Source: JAADHY01 sp964428935
Lineage (GTDB): Bacteria > Planctomycetota > Planctomycetia > Planctomycetales > Planctomycetaceae
NCBI GenBank assembly: GCA_964428935.1
Contig: CAYSAG010000002.1
Coordinates: 1-51,531 of the forward strand
Length of the DNA: 51,531 nucleotides
Reading direction: 5' to 3'
The notes beneath the pieces are model-generated. The model had not been told where the DNA came from. It saw only the letters and a program-made list of their open reading frames with translations, and searched no databases. Position numbers and translations under genes: made by a program. Positions 7,026-16,100 of the stretch are shown piece by piece. How positions within the stretch are numbered: position 1 is the first letter of the stretch; each line of letters begins with the position of its first letter.

Positions 7026-10000
7026 CTACTGCTTCGGACGCGACTGCTTGGCCGGCGTCGTTGCTTTCTCGGAAGGCTCTTTGGGCCACACAATGGCCTC
7101 GGCTCGCAAGGTCAGTCGGGTCAGCACGACTTGCGTCGGCTTGTCGGCCGGAGGAGCCTGCACAATGACTCGCGGTCCGACTCGCACGGGCTTCGGTCCC
7201 ACCACGGTGCGTCGAATGAGTCGGAACCGGTCCGAGTCGCCTTCGGCGAACAGGTGGTAGACGACGTTGCCTTTGCGCAGCAGACGCAGCCGGCCGCTGG
7301 TGGCGGACGTCCCAATGGGCTGGCCTCGGTAGCGCCACTGGCCGTCCGGACGGAGCACTCCCCACCCCGCGGCGACAACTCCCTGTCCGTGCTTGTTGAC
7401 TCGGCGCTGAACGGTCACTTGCAGTCTGGGCTGCTGGTCGATTCGAGCCAGCAGGAGGACGCCGCTGGGCCGGTTGGCGTTGCCGGGCGGAGCTTGTAGT
7501 CGGCGAAACGTGACCGTCATTTCGAAGTCGCCCTTCAGCCCGACGGGGACGGCGGCGACCAGGGACGACGGTTTCTTGACGGTGCCGGGAACCGTGACGT
7601 GCAGCCCGTCGGCGGCGAAGCGGCAGCCGTCCGTGCGGCCTTCCAACTTGAGCAGCTTCGGGCCGGGGTGGCCTTTTCGGAAGTCCAGCGTCAGCTCGGC
7701 CTTGGCCTTTTCCGGCACGCCCTGAAGGTGCTCGGCCGGGTCGACCGCCAGCTCCTGCTTTTCCACCGGCGGCAGCTGCCGAGGCCACTGGCCTCGGTAG
7801 ACCACGTGGCGGACGCGAGCGGTGGTCTGGTCGGCGTAGTGGAAGAGCCCGAACAGACGCTGGTTCGTCGGCTCAATCGGACGCTCGTAAACCAGCTGCC
7901 CGTTCAGCGTCAGGCGGACCGTGTCGCCGGCCACGGTCAGACGCAGGCGGTTCCAGGCGTCTGGCTGGAGGGGCAGACGTGCCGGGCCGCGGCGGCACTG
8001 CGGTTCGTCGACTGTGTTGTCGGGGGCCAAGCCCGAGCGGTCGTACTGCGCGTCGGTCAGCCAGTGCAAGCGGACGCCGTCCGGTTGGAGCAGAAAGACC
8101 AGCCGGTCCAGCGCCGGGTGGACCATTTGCTCGCCCGGCTTGTAGTAGAACTCGTACTCGACCCAACCGTCTTCCAGCAGCGGACGGTGGTACTGGAACA
8201 GGCTTTCCACAAACGCGCCGGCCAGTTCCGGTTTTCGACGGCCGACAATTTCGTCGCCCTCTTTTCGCCAGTCGGCTTTTGGCCCGGTGGTCGTCTCGCG
8301 GTAGTAGTTGGCCAGCCAACCACCCAGGTCGGGCCCGGCGGACAGGTTCAGTTGGTCCGGAATGGTCGGCTGGCCGCTAATTCGCACGTTTCGGACGCCG
8401 CTGTAGGCGGACGACGAGGCATGCAGCGCCACCCAAGGGTCGTGCTCTTTCGGCAGTCGAGTTTGAAAGACCCGACGGCCGTTGACGTAGAACGTGCACG
8501 TGCCTTGGTGCACGGCCACGCGGCAGCGGTACCAGCGGCCAAGGTAGGGAATGGGCGGGTCGACCAGACCCTCTTTGAAGCCTTCGCCGAACCGCGTCAC
8601 AGTGAAGTGGCGAGTGGGAACTCCGGACCACGGAGCCTCGGGCTGGAGCCACAGCCCGGCAACCACGACGTGCGTCGCCGTGTACCCGGGAACTTGCAGC
8701 TCGCAACGGACTTCGTAGTCGCCTCGCATTGGAACCTTGAAGTACAGGTAGTCTTCCCGGTGCCCGCCGACGTGCTGCACCTGGCCGGGCCAGACGGCCC
8801 ACTGGCACGGCGGAGCCCCGCGTCCGCGCGTGAAGGCCGTTGGGTGCGTGACCACGTCCCAGTTGCGGAGCGTCGTGGACGCAGACCGGGGTCGTTCAGC
8901 CACGGACAGGGCCAGCCGGTCGGCCAACGAATGCAGCCGGCGAAGGTGACGCTGCCACACCACGTCCACCGTCGGCCATTGCTTGTTGAGTTGGTCGACG
9001 GTCATTTGGTCCAGCAGGACGGCGGCCAGCGGCCGAGTGGCCTCGTGCCGAATTCCCTCCGCCGCCAGTAGGAACTCCGGCCAGCGTTTGTCCGTGCCGG
9101 CCCACCTGGGAACTTGGACCAGCAACGGGTAAATTTGCCGCGTCAGCTTGTTGGCCTCGTCGAACCGGCCTTGGGCCATTCGGACAAGGGCCAACAGGGC
9201 CAGCCGACAGCGCCGAGCCAGCGGGTCGACGGCCTTCGTCTGTTGGACGGCGTCGGCCAGTTCGTCCAGGCGGTTCAGCTCACGAGCCGTCCGGACCAGT
9301 TCGAGTGCCGGAGCGACCAGTTGGCCGCCGGTTTGCACTCGCCGCGGTTTCCCGTCGTCGGCTTGTGCTGCTCGGAATTTCTTGCCGCTGGCGTCGACGA
9401 GCGGCACGGCTTGGCCGGTCGTTTCAGCCGGCGGGTCGGTGGGCGTGAAGTCGCCGTAAAGGCGAACCATTCGGTGGCTCTGGCCCGGCAAGACCCACCG
9501 GAACAGCAGCTCGTAGCGTTGTTCCGGCGGAAGACGCCGCGCTTGCAACCAGACGTCGTACGCTTCCAGCGCCGCGAGCGACTCGCCGACCAGGTCCATT
9601 CGAGCCGGCCCGAGCGACCGGTGCCGTTGCGGCTCGGCCGGCGCGAACAGCTCGGCGACGTCTTCGGGCGCCAACCGCTCGGGCCAGTCGCCTCGCAAGA
9701 CGACTCGTCGCACACGCACGGCTTCGCGAGCCTTGTCGTGGTAGAAACCGAACAGACGGGAATTGTTCGGGTCGACCGGCCGCTCGTAGACCGGCGTGTC
9801 GTTCAGGCTGAGCTGCACGGTGCGGTGGCTCAGCGTCAAACGGACTCGGTTCCACTGGCCGGCGTGCAGAGGCAACGGCGACGGACCGCGCCGACCGTCC
9901 GGCTCGTCCAACTCGTTGTCCAAACGCAAGGCCGTCCACTCGAATTCCGCGTCGGTCAGCCAGCGCAGGCGCACGCCGTTCGGCCGGAGCAGGAACACCA

Positions 10001-12656
10001 GCCGGCCCAGCGTCGGGTGAACGTGGAAGGCACCGGGTTGGTAGTAGAACTCGTACTCGACCGTTTCGCCCTCTTGCAGCGGTCGGGCGTAGAACAGGTG
10101 GCTGGGAATGAGCGTCGTCGGGAACGAGCTGTTCAGTCGGCGGCCGTGAATTTCGCCGTTCTCGGCTTCCCAGTCGGCCGGCTCCGGTAGCCCGCTGGCG
10201 ACGCTTGCGGGGTCTTGGCTGAACCGGACGTTGAGCGGCACGCTCGCTGCCCAGCCGCTTGCGGACGACTCGGCTTTTCGCGGGCGAGTGCGGACCGTTT
10301 CGTCGTAGAGCGGTGCCAGCCAGCCGCTCAGCCGCTCGCCCCGGACCAGCTCGACTTGCCGAGGAACGGTGGGACGACCGGCAAGGCGCACGTTCCGAAA
10401 AACGCCGGCTTGAGCCGACGGGTCGGCCGACCTCCCTTGGTCCACTTCGAGCGACAACCACGGGTCGAGCGGGCTCGACGGCTTGTTTTCGAGCACCAGC
10501 CGCCCGTTGACGAAAACCTGCACTCGGTCCGGACGGACCCGAAGTTTGTACGTGTCGAAGCGTTTGAAGCGTCCGAGCACCGAGACGGTTTCGACTTTCT
10601 CGTCGCTGGCCGCCGAGACCGTCGTCCAGGAACTTCCGGTCGGCTCGACGACGACGTTCCCGTAGGCCAAGCGACAGGTCGCGGAGGCGGACGAGTAGAC
10701 GTCGCACGTCAGCTCGAACTCACCCGTCAAGGGGTAGCGGAAGTAAAGGCGGTTGTGAGTTCCAGTCACCGGTACAAGAAAACCGCTGTGGCCGAACCAA
10801 AGCCCGGAGGTTTCTTTCGGGTGGCGGGCCGCAGTCCACCAAGCCAAGCGAGCGGCTTCTTGCAGGGCGGGCCACGAGCCGCACCGACGGACAGCTCGGG
10901 CCACCCGCCAGTCTGAGCCGAGTTGGCGAGCCAGTCTGTAGTCCCGCACACGAGTGTTTGCCGTTCGCTCGGCCAGTGGGCTGACCAGTCGGCTCAGTTC
11001 CGGGTCGGACAGGGCTGCGCGCAGAACGAGGAACCGGGGCCACGTCAGGAGGGGCTCCCACCGGACACGCAAGCCGCCGGTCAGCGAAGGACGCGACGGC
11101 TGGTCCAACTGGCGCGAAAGCTTGGCCACCAGTTGCTCCACCACGCTCCGCGCGTCCGCGCCGCGGCCCCGGTAGACGGCAACCAGCACCTCCAGCACTT
11201 CGGCGTTCTCCACACGCTGGCGGGTCAGCCGGTGGACCTGGTCAGCCAGTTCGTCCAGCCGGCCCAGCTCGTCGGCGGTTTCAACCAACACGTAGGCGGT
11301 GCTGGCCACGCCGGGAGCAGGGCCGAACCTGGTTTCGGGGTCACCCACGCGCGGCTTGTCGGGCAGTTCGGCCAGTTGAGCGAAAGCAGCCGGCGGGCGG
11401 GCGAGCGACACCAGCGCGTTGAGCAGCCGGACCGAGCGCCGCCCTTTTTGCGGCAGCGACCACGAACGCAGCAGTTCGTAACGCCGCTCGGCCGGCAGGC
11501 GAGCCAGTTGCCGCAAGACCGAAGCGACCAGCCAAGAAGGCAGGTCTGGTCCTCCGGCCTGTTCGGCCTCCACGTCGAGAAAGCTCCCCAGCGAGTCCAG
11601 TGCCTCGGCCACCCGTCCCGCTCGAGCCTGCTCGGCCGCGACGCGGCTCAGCTGCCGCCGCTGCTCGAAAACGGCGTGGCTTGGGGTGTAGCGTACGTTG
11701 AGCGGCTGGTTGACTTGCAAGTAGCGGCGCAGCAGTTGCTCGGCCCGTTCGGCCTCGCCGCGTCGGTAGCGGTGGCGAGCCGCCACGAGGAAAAGCTCGG
11801 TGGCCCTCGCCGCCGACCTCGAAGCGTCCTGGACGAGCACGTCGGTGGCCGACTCCAGCAACGCCAGCGCGGCCCCGGCCGTCCGACGGTCCTGAAGGGC
11901 AGCCAGAGCGAGCTCGCAGACGCTCTCGGCACTGGCCTGCAGCGGCCCTTGTTGCAACAAGTCTCGCAGCTCGTCCAAAAGGGCGGTGGCTCGGTCGGTG
12001 TCGCCTTCCGCCAGTGCCAGCTCGGCCAGCAGGACCGTGGCCGGCAGCCGCGCTCGGGCGTGCTGTTGCCGCTGCGCCAGCCGTTTCCGCAGCGGCTCGG
12101 TTTGGCCGGCGCGTCGGGCCCACTCGACCAACAGCCAGCCGACGCTGTGGGGCTTCTCGGCCTCCACCTCCCACCGAACCAAGGGCACGACGCTCGGTGG
12201 GTACAAGAAAACCTCGGCGGGCCGGCTTGGCGGCAGCACCACCTCCAGCAAAGTCGAGTAGACGGCGTCGGCCGGCCACTGCCGGCGGCTCCACAAGTCG
12301 TGCAACTTCTGCAGCAACGGACGCACGAAGTCGGCCGGCCGCGGCGTGCTTTCTAGCCGACGGGGAAGGACCACCAGTGCCTGACGCGAGTCCAATTCCA
12401 GCGACGGCTCGGCCAACGGAGGACCGCCGCCCAACGCCTCCCGCACCGCCCGAAGGCACAACCGACGCAGGTCGTTTTCGGCAGCCATTGCCGCCAGCTC
12501 GAGCGTCCGCCGACACCGCTCCACGGGCAACGGGCTCTTTCGGTCCGTGCGGCCGTCGTCGGCCCGAGCTGGCGAGGCGGCAACAGCTAGAGCCCCGCTC
12601 AGCGCAACGGCCACGCCAGTCAAGCAGACGACGCGAGCTCGAAAGGTCGTTCCCAT
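7026..12656 (-). CDS. Giant secreted protein with internal tandem duplication
   Basis: Function unknown. 1876 residues from ATG 12656, chosen because a textbook signal peptide follows (VVCLTGVAVALSGALAVAA, cleavage likely after PARA) and GGAG precedes it; an earlier in-frame start would add 39 hydrophilic residues. Residues 40-380 look helical and repeat-like. A unit of about 590-615 residues then occurs twice (387-1001 and 1042-1631). Each copy starts LPxExRYELLxxWxLP, contains RLDELAD, and holds two beta-rich, LamG-like blocks. One block ends VRNVRxxGxPTxP; the other carries HPxLxRLVFLLxPxGVRLxWLTDA and RLFGFYH or RLFGLFH. Residues 1650-1876 form a further, separate beta-rich region. The WLTDA block resembles planctomycete domains catalogued as DUFs (DUF1583-type, from memory, unverified). 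The beta-sandwich blocks suggest carbohydrate or surface binding, which is inference. No transmembrane anchor was seen. Confidence 0.8.
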   Translation of the reverse strand: MGTTFRARVVCLTGVAVALSGALAVAASPARADDGRTDRKSPLPVERCRRTLELAAMAAENDLRRLCLRAVREALGGGPPLAEPSLELDSRQALVVLPRRLESTPRPADFVRPLLQKLHDLWSRRQWPADAVYSTLLEVVLPPSRPAEVFLYPPSVVPLVRWEVEAEKPHSVGWLLVEWARRAGQTEPLRKRLAQRQQHARARLPATVLLAELALAEGDTDRATALLDELRDLLQQGPLQASAESVCELALAALQDRRTAGAALALLESATDVLVQDASRSAARATELFLVAARHRYRRGEAERAEQLLRRYLQVNQPLNVRYTPSHAVFEQRRQLSRVAAEQARAGRVAEALDSLGSFLDVEAEQAGGPDLPSWLVASVLRQLARLPAERRYELLRSWSLPQKGRRSVRLLNALVSLARPPAAFAQLAELPDKPRVGDPETRFGPAPGVASTAYVLVETADELGRLDELADQVHRLTRQRVENAEVLEVLVAVYRGRGADARSVVEQLVAKLSRQLDQPSRPSLTGGLRVRWEPLLTWPRFLVLRAALSDPELSRLVSPLAERTANTRVRDYRLARQLGSDWRVARAVRRCGSWPALQEAARLAWWTAARHPKETSGLWFGHSGFLVPVTGTHNRLYFRYPLTGEFELTCDVYSSASATCRLAYGNVVVEPTGSSWTTVSAASDEKVETVSVLGRFKRFDTYKLRVRPDRVQVFVNGRLVLENKPSSPLDPWLSLEVDQGRSADPSAQAGVFRNVRLAGRPTVPRQVELVRGERLSGWLAPLYDETVRTRPRKAESSASGWAASVPLNVRFSQDPASVASGLPEPADWEAENGEIHGRRLNSSFPTTLIPSHLFYARPLQEGETVEYEFYYQPGAFHVHPTLGRLVFLLRPNGVRLRWLTDAEFEWTALRLDNELDEPDGRRGPSPLPLHAGQWNRVRLTLSHRTVQLSLNDTPVYERPVDPNNSRLFGFYHDKAREAVRVRRVVLRGDWPERLAPEDVAELFAPAEPQRHRSLGPARMDLVGESLAALEAYDVWLQARRLPPEQRYELLFRWVLPGQSHRMVRLYGDFTPTDPPAETTGQAVPLVDASGKKFRAAQADDGKPRRVQTGGQLVAPALELVRTARELNRLDELADAVQQTKAVDPLARRCRLALLALVRMAQGRFDEANKLTRQIYPLLVQVPRWAGTDKRWPEFLLAAEGIRHEATRPLAAVLLDQMTVDQLNKQWPTVDVVWQRHLRRLHSLADRLALSVAERPRSASTTLRNWDVVTHPTAFTRGRGAPPCQWAVWPGQVQHVGGHREDYLYFKVPMRGDYEVRCELQVPGYTATHVVVAGLWLQPEAPWSGVPTRHFTVTRFGEGFKEGLVDPPIPYLGRWYRCRVAVHQGTCTFYVNGRRVFQTRLPKEHDPWVALHASSSAYSGVRNVRISGQPTIPDQLNLSAGPDLGGWLANYYRETTTGPKADWRKEGDEIVGRRKPELAGAFVESLFQYHRPLLEDGWVEYEFYYKPGEQMVHPALDRLVFLLQPDGVRLHWLTDAQYDRSGLAPDNTVDEPQCRRGPARLPLQPDAWNRLRLTVAGDTVRLTLNGQLVYERPIEPTNQRLFGLFHYADQTTARVRHVVYRGQWPRQLPPVEKQELAVDPAEHLQGVPEKAKAELTLDFRKGHPGPKLLKLEGRTDGCRFAADGLHVTVPGTVKKPSSLVAAVPVGLKGDFEMTVTFRRLQAPPGNANRPSGVLLLARIDQQPRLQVTVQRRVNKHGQGVVAAGWGVLRPDGQWRYRGQPIGTSATSGRLRLLRKGNVVYHLFAEGDSDRFRLIRRTVVGPKPVRVGPRVIVQAPPADKPTQVVLTRLTLRAEAIVWPKEPSEKATTPAKQSRPKQ

Positions 12657-13104
12657 TGTCGTTCTCCGGCTCGTTCCGAGTTCGCTCACCCGCGGCGTGA
12701 GCGACCGTCGCTTGTTTTCGCCTTTCGCCTTTTCGGGTGGTGTGGCCGTCAGGGCGTGGGCGTCCTGGTTCAAGTGAATCGACGCGACGCCCGAACCGCT
12801 CCGCGACGCTACGGCGAGTGTGCGACGCGCTTTTTTTGGAAGCTGGACCTCCCGCCCTCAGGCCCCTCTCCCGCTTGCGGGAGAGGGTGGCTCGCCGAAA
12901 GGCGAGCCGGGTGAGGGCCGCCCCCCTCATCCGCCCTTCGGGCACCTTCTCCCTCCAAGCTGGCGGGAGAAGGTCCTTGGCACACGACTCGCTTAAACAA
13001 CGCCGCTTTCTACCAAGCTGCGTCGTACCCCGTCGTTCGTTTCCACAAACCTAACGGCGCGCAGCTGTCGGCAGCCAAGCCCTACGCTTTCGCTGCGGGC
13101 CCGT
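12657..13104. other. Intergenic region between the two giant genes
   Basis: 448 bases with no convincing gene. It holds the palindromic repeat described separately and should hold the promoter of the duplicated giant protein. Both flanking genes run leftward. Confidence 0.5.
12864..12973. repeat. Palindromic interspersed-type repeat, three hairpins
   Basis: Three perfect stems lie in series. First, CCCTCTCCCGC (12864-12874) pairs with GCGGGAGAGGG (12877-12887) over a TT loop. Second, GGCTCGCC (12889-12896) pairs with GGCGAGCC (12901-12908) over a GAAA tetraloop. Third, CCTTCTCCC (12945-12953) pairs with GGGAGAAGG (12965-12973). The intervening GGGTGAGGG and CCCCCTCATCC are also roughly complementary. 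Such CTCTCCCGC...GGTGAGGG modules occur as dispersed non-coding repeats in many GC-rich bacteria (general knowledge). No T-run follows, so it is not a standard intrinsic terminator, although as RNA it could stabilise or end the 2206-residue gene's transcript. Confidence 0.75.
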
Positions 13105-16100
13105 TTAGTCGCTGCCGGACCGCGACAGGACCGCGTCCAGCAACTCGCTCCAGTACTTCTCGGCTGCGGCGCGGTCGCCGTCGTCGAGCGCCTGCTGGCC
13201 CAGCTTGTGCAGAATGGCCAGAGTCCAGGCCGGGTTGGTTTGTCGGCGAGCGGCTTGCAAGGCTCGCTCGGTCAGACGTTCGGCCGTCGCTCGAGTCGAC
13301 TCGTCTTTCCACGCCTCGCGGGCGACCAGCCACACGGCCACTTGCTGCAAGGCCTGCGCCCGCTGACGTGGACTGGGACGCTGGCCGGCTGGGAGCGGCT
13401 CGAGCGGGTGAGCGTCCACCCACTCGACCACTCGCTGCAACGCCCCGCGACGTTGCGAAACGTCGCCGCCGACCAGGGCCAGCAGCGCGTCGGCAACGAC
13501 GACCGACAAGTCGTCCGGCCGCTGTTCGTGCAACCGCGTCAGTCGCTGGCGGAGCTCCGCGAACAGCTTGCCGCTGCTCCCCCTTTCCGCCGCCAGTTCG
13601 ACCGCGTGTTGGAACAGGCTGTTGATTCGGGCCGCGCGGAGTGGCTTGGTGTTGGCGGTCAGGACCAGGTCGACGGCCGGTCGGTGGGAGGAACCCGAAG
13701 GACTGTCGACGTGGTCCGGGACCCAACGGAAGAGCGCGTCCCGCAGGGCTTCGGCCGACAGTTCGGCTTCGGCTCGCTTCCGTCCCTTTTCCAATTCCTG
13801 CAACAAGTAGTCCACGCCGACCGGCTTGGCCCGTTCGATTCGCTCCTCGTCGGAAAGCGCCGCGTGGTAGACCCGAAAAGCGTCGACGGGGAAGCCGAGC
13901 AACAGCAAGTCGCCGGCCACCGCACGCATGTCTTCCAGTTGTCGGTAGGCCTCGTAGTCTGGCGAGCTGCCGTAGTAGTTTTGCTGGGAGCGCTCCAGGA
14001 CTTCGAGCAGCAGCTGCCGGGCCCGGTCTCGCCGGCCGAGCTTGGCGTACAGTCGGATTAGCTGTTGAAGCGGGCTGAACCGGTACTGGGTCCGCTCCGT
14101 CTGCAAGTCGGCGGGCGAGACCTGAAAACAGTGCAGGGCCACGTCGCGCAGCTCGTCCACTTCCTTCAGTTCCTGGCCGACTAGCAGGCGGGCGTAGAAG
14201 GGCATGGGGTGCTTCTGGTCGTTCAGAAGGCGTTGCATTGTTTTTCGCGCCGAGTCGACCTGGCCCAGCTTGGCTTCGACAACGGCCAGCAACGCCTCGC
14301 CCCCGGTCCACTGCGGACAGCGTTTCAGTGCGTCGCGGACTTCCTGCGCGAACGACGCCAGCTTCCCTTGGCTCTCGGCGGCCTGAAGCACACGCGTCAC
14401 GACCCCAACGGCCCGTCCGTTGACGTTGTACAGGACGTAGTCCATTCCCGCCCACGGAGAACGCAGCGGGTGGCCGGGCCGAGGCAGCAACGCCTTGTGA
14501 GCGAACTCGTACACCTCGGGCAGCTGCCAGACTTCGTCGTTGTAGAGGAGGCTGCCAATCAGGTTGTAGCCCGCGTCGGGAAAGGCTTGCCACGCTCTTT
14601 TGAGCAGCTGGACCCCCAGTTCGAACGTTTCTTTGCGTCGAAGGAGCCCCCGAATGACGTTCGACAAGACGTAAGGCTGGCCCAGCCGCCTCAGGTCGAC
14701 CTGGTTCAGCCACGCCAGCAGGTCGTCCATTCGGTCGGCCTGCCGAAAAATGTCGTCGACTCGGTAGTAGTCACGAGCGAACAACGACGGCTCGCTCCGA
14801 AACGCTGCCAGGTAGAAGTCGGCTGCGTCTTTGAACTGGCCGGCCGAGTAGAGTTTGCTGGCGACTCGGTACTGCAGCTCGGCGTCTTTCGGGTGCAGAG
14901 CGGCGGCCTTCTTGAGCACTTCCAAGGACCGCTCTTTCTGCCCCGCCGCTTCGTAGTACTCGGCCAGCCGCTCGTGCAGGACCACTGACTTCGGCGAACG
15001 CTGCAACTGCTGTTCGGCTCGACGAATCAAGTCGTTCAAGCGTCCCGACCGAGCCAGCACGGTCAAGGCCAGACGACGGGCGGTGCGAGCCGGCTGGCCG
15101 TACCAGTACGGGGTTTGCGGCTGCGGGGGGACCCGCCGCAAAATTTCGTGGGCAATTTCGACGGCCACTTCCGAACGGCCCTGCCTGAGGTACTGCTGCA
15201 GCAGCCCGACCAGGGCCGACGTCCGGTTGCCGGCTCGGCGACGAGCCCGACGGCGAACGGCTTCGGCCAGCTCGTGCAGGCCCAGTTGTTCCATTTGGGC
15301 GGCCAGTTGCACCTGCGTTTGCACGGGCAACCGGAGTCCGAACAGACGCTCGGCCGCCTTCCGCGCCCGCTCGACGTTCCCCATTCGCACGGCCAGTCGC
15401 AAGGCCAAGGCTTCACGGCGCAGAAGCGTCCGGCGGTCCAACGGCTCGGCCTGGTCGAGCAACTGCAGAGCCCGCTCCGACTCGCCCGCCTGCTCGACCT
15501 CTTCCGCCACCTGCAGACGCAGGTCGAAGTCGTCCGGCGCCGCGGCCAAAGCTTCCTCGGCCGCCTCGGCCGCCAACGCCTTTTGCTGCTCCCACCAGTA
15601 GACGGCCGCGCGAGCCAGAGCGGCCGCGACACGGGACGCCGCGTCGCCCGTCTCCGCTCGCCGCTTCAAGTGGTCCAAAAGCCGGTCGAGCTGCCGCTTT
15701 TCCTTGAAGAAAGCGTAAGCGTTGCGGAGCACGGAAATTTGCGAGTGGTCGAGGTAGAGCCGCGGGCGAGGGTAGGAAAGTTCCACCCAGCGTGGCGGAG
15801 TCGTGTAGACGCGCAGGTAGGTTACGTAGGTCGTTGAAGCGGGCACGCGGGCTCGCCTCGGCACTCTCTGTTGCCAGGCCAACGCCACGTCGAAGGCCCG
15901 GTCCAGCAGGGCCAGGACGTCGTCGAGCCGTCCGGTCAGGACGCAGTAGGCCATTGTGCGGGCCACTGGGTCGGCGTAGGCAGGAAGCCAGCGCGGCAGT
16001 TGGTCGCCGTGCGTCAGCCGTTGCAGCAGTTGCAAGAGCGCCCGTGTGTCGCCTCGCTGAGCGGCCAGACGGAGGGCCGGGCCGAGCCAGTCGGGAGAGC

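Noticed and set aside
7599..9071. 490-residue plus-strand frame inside the giant duplicated gene
   Set aside because: Mirror of the coding bias of the real gene; rich in Val/Gln/Arg with no start signal or domain.
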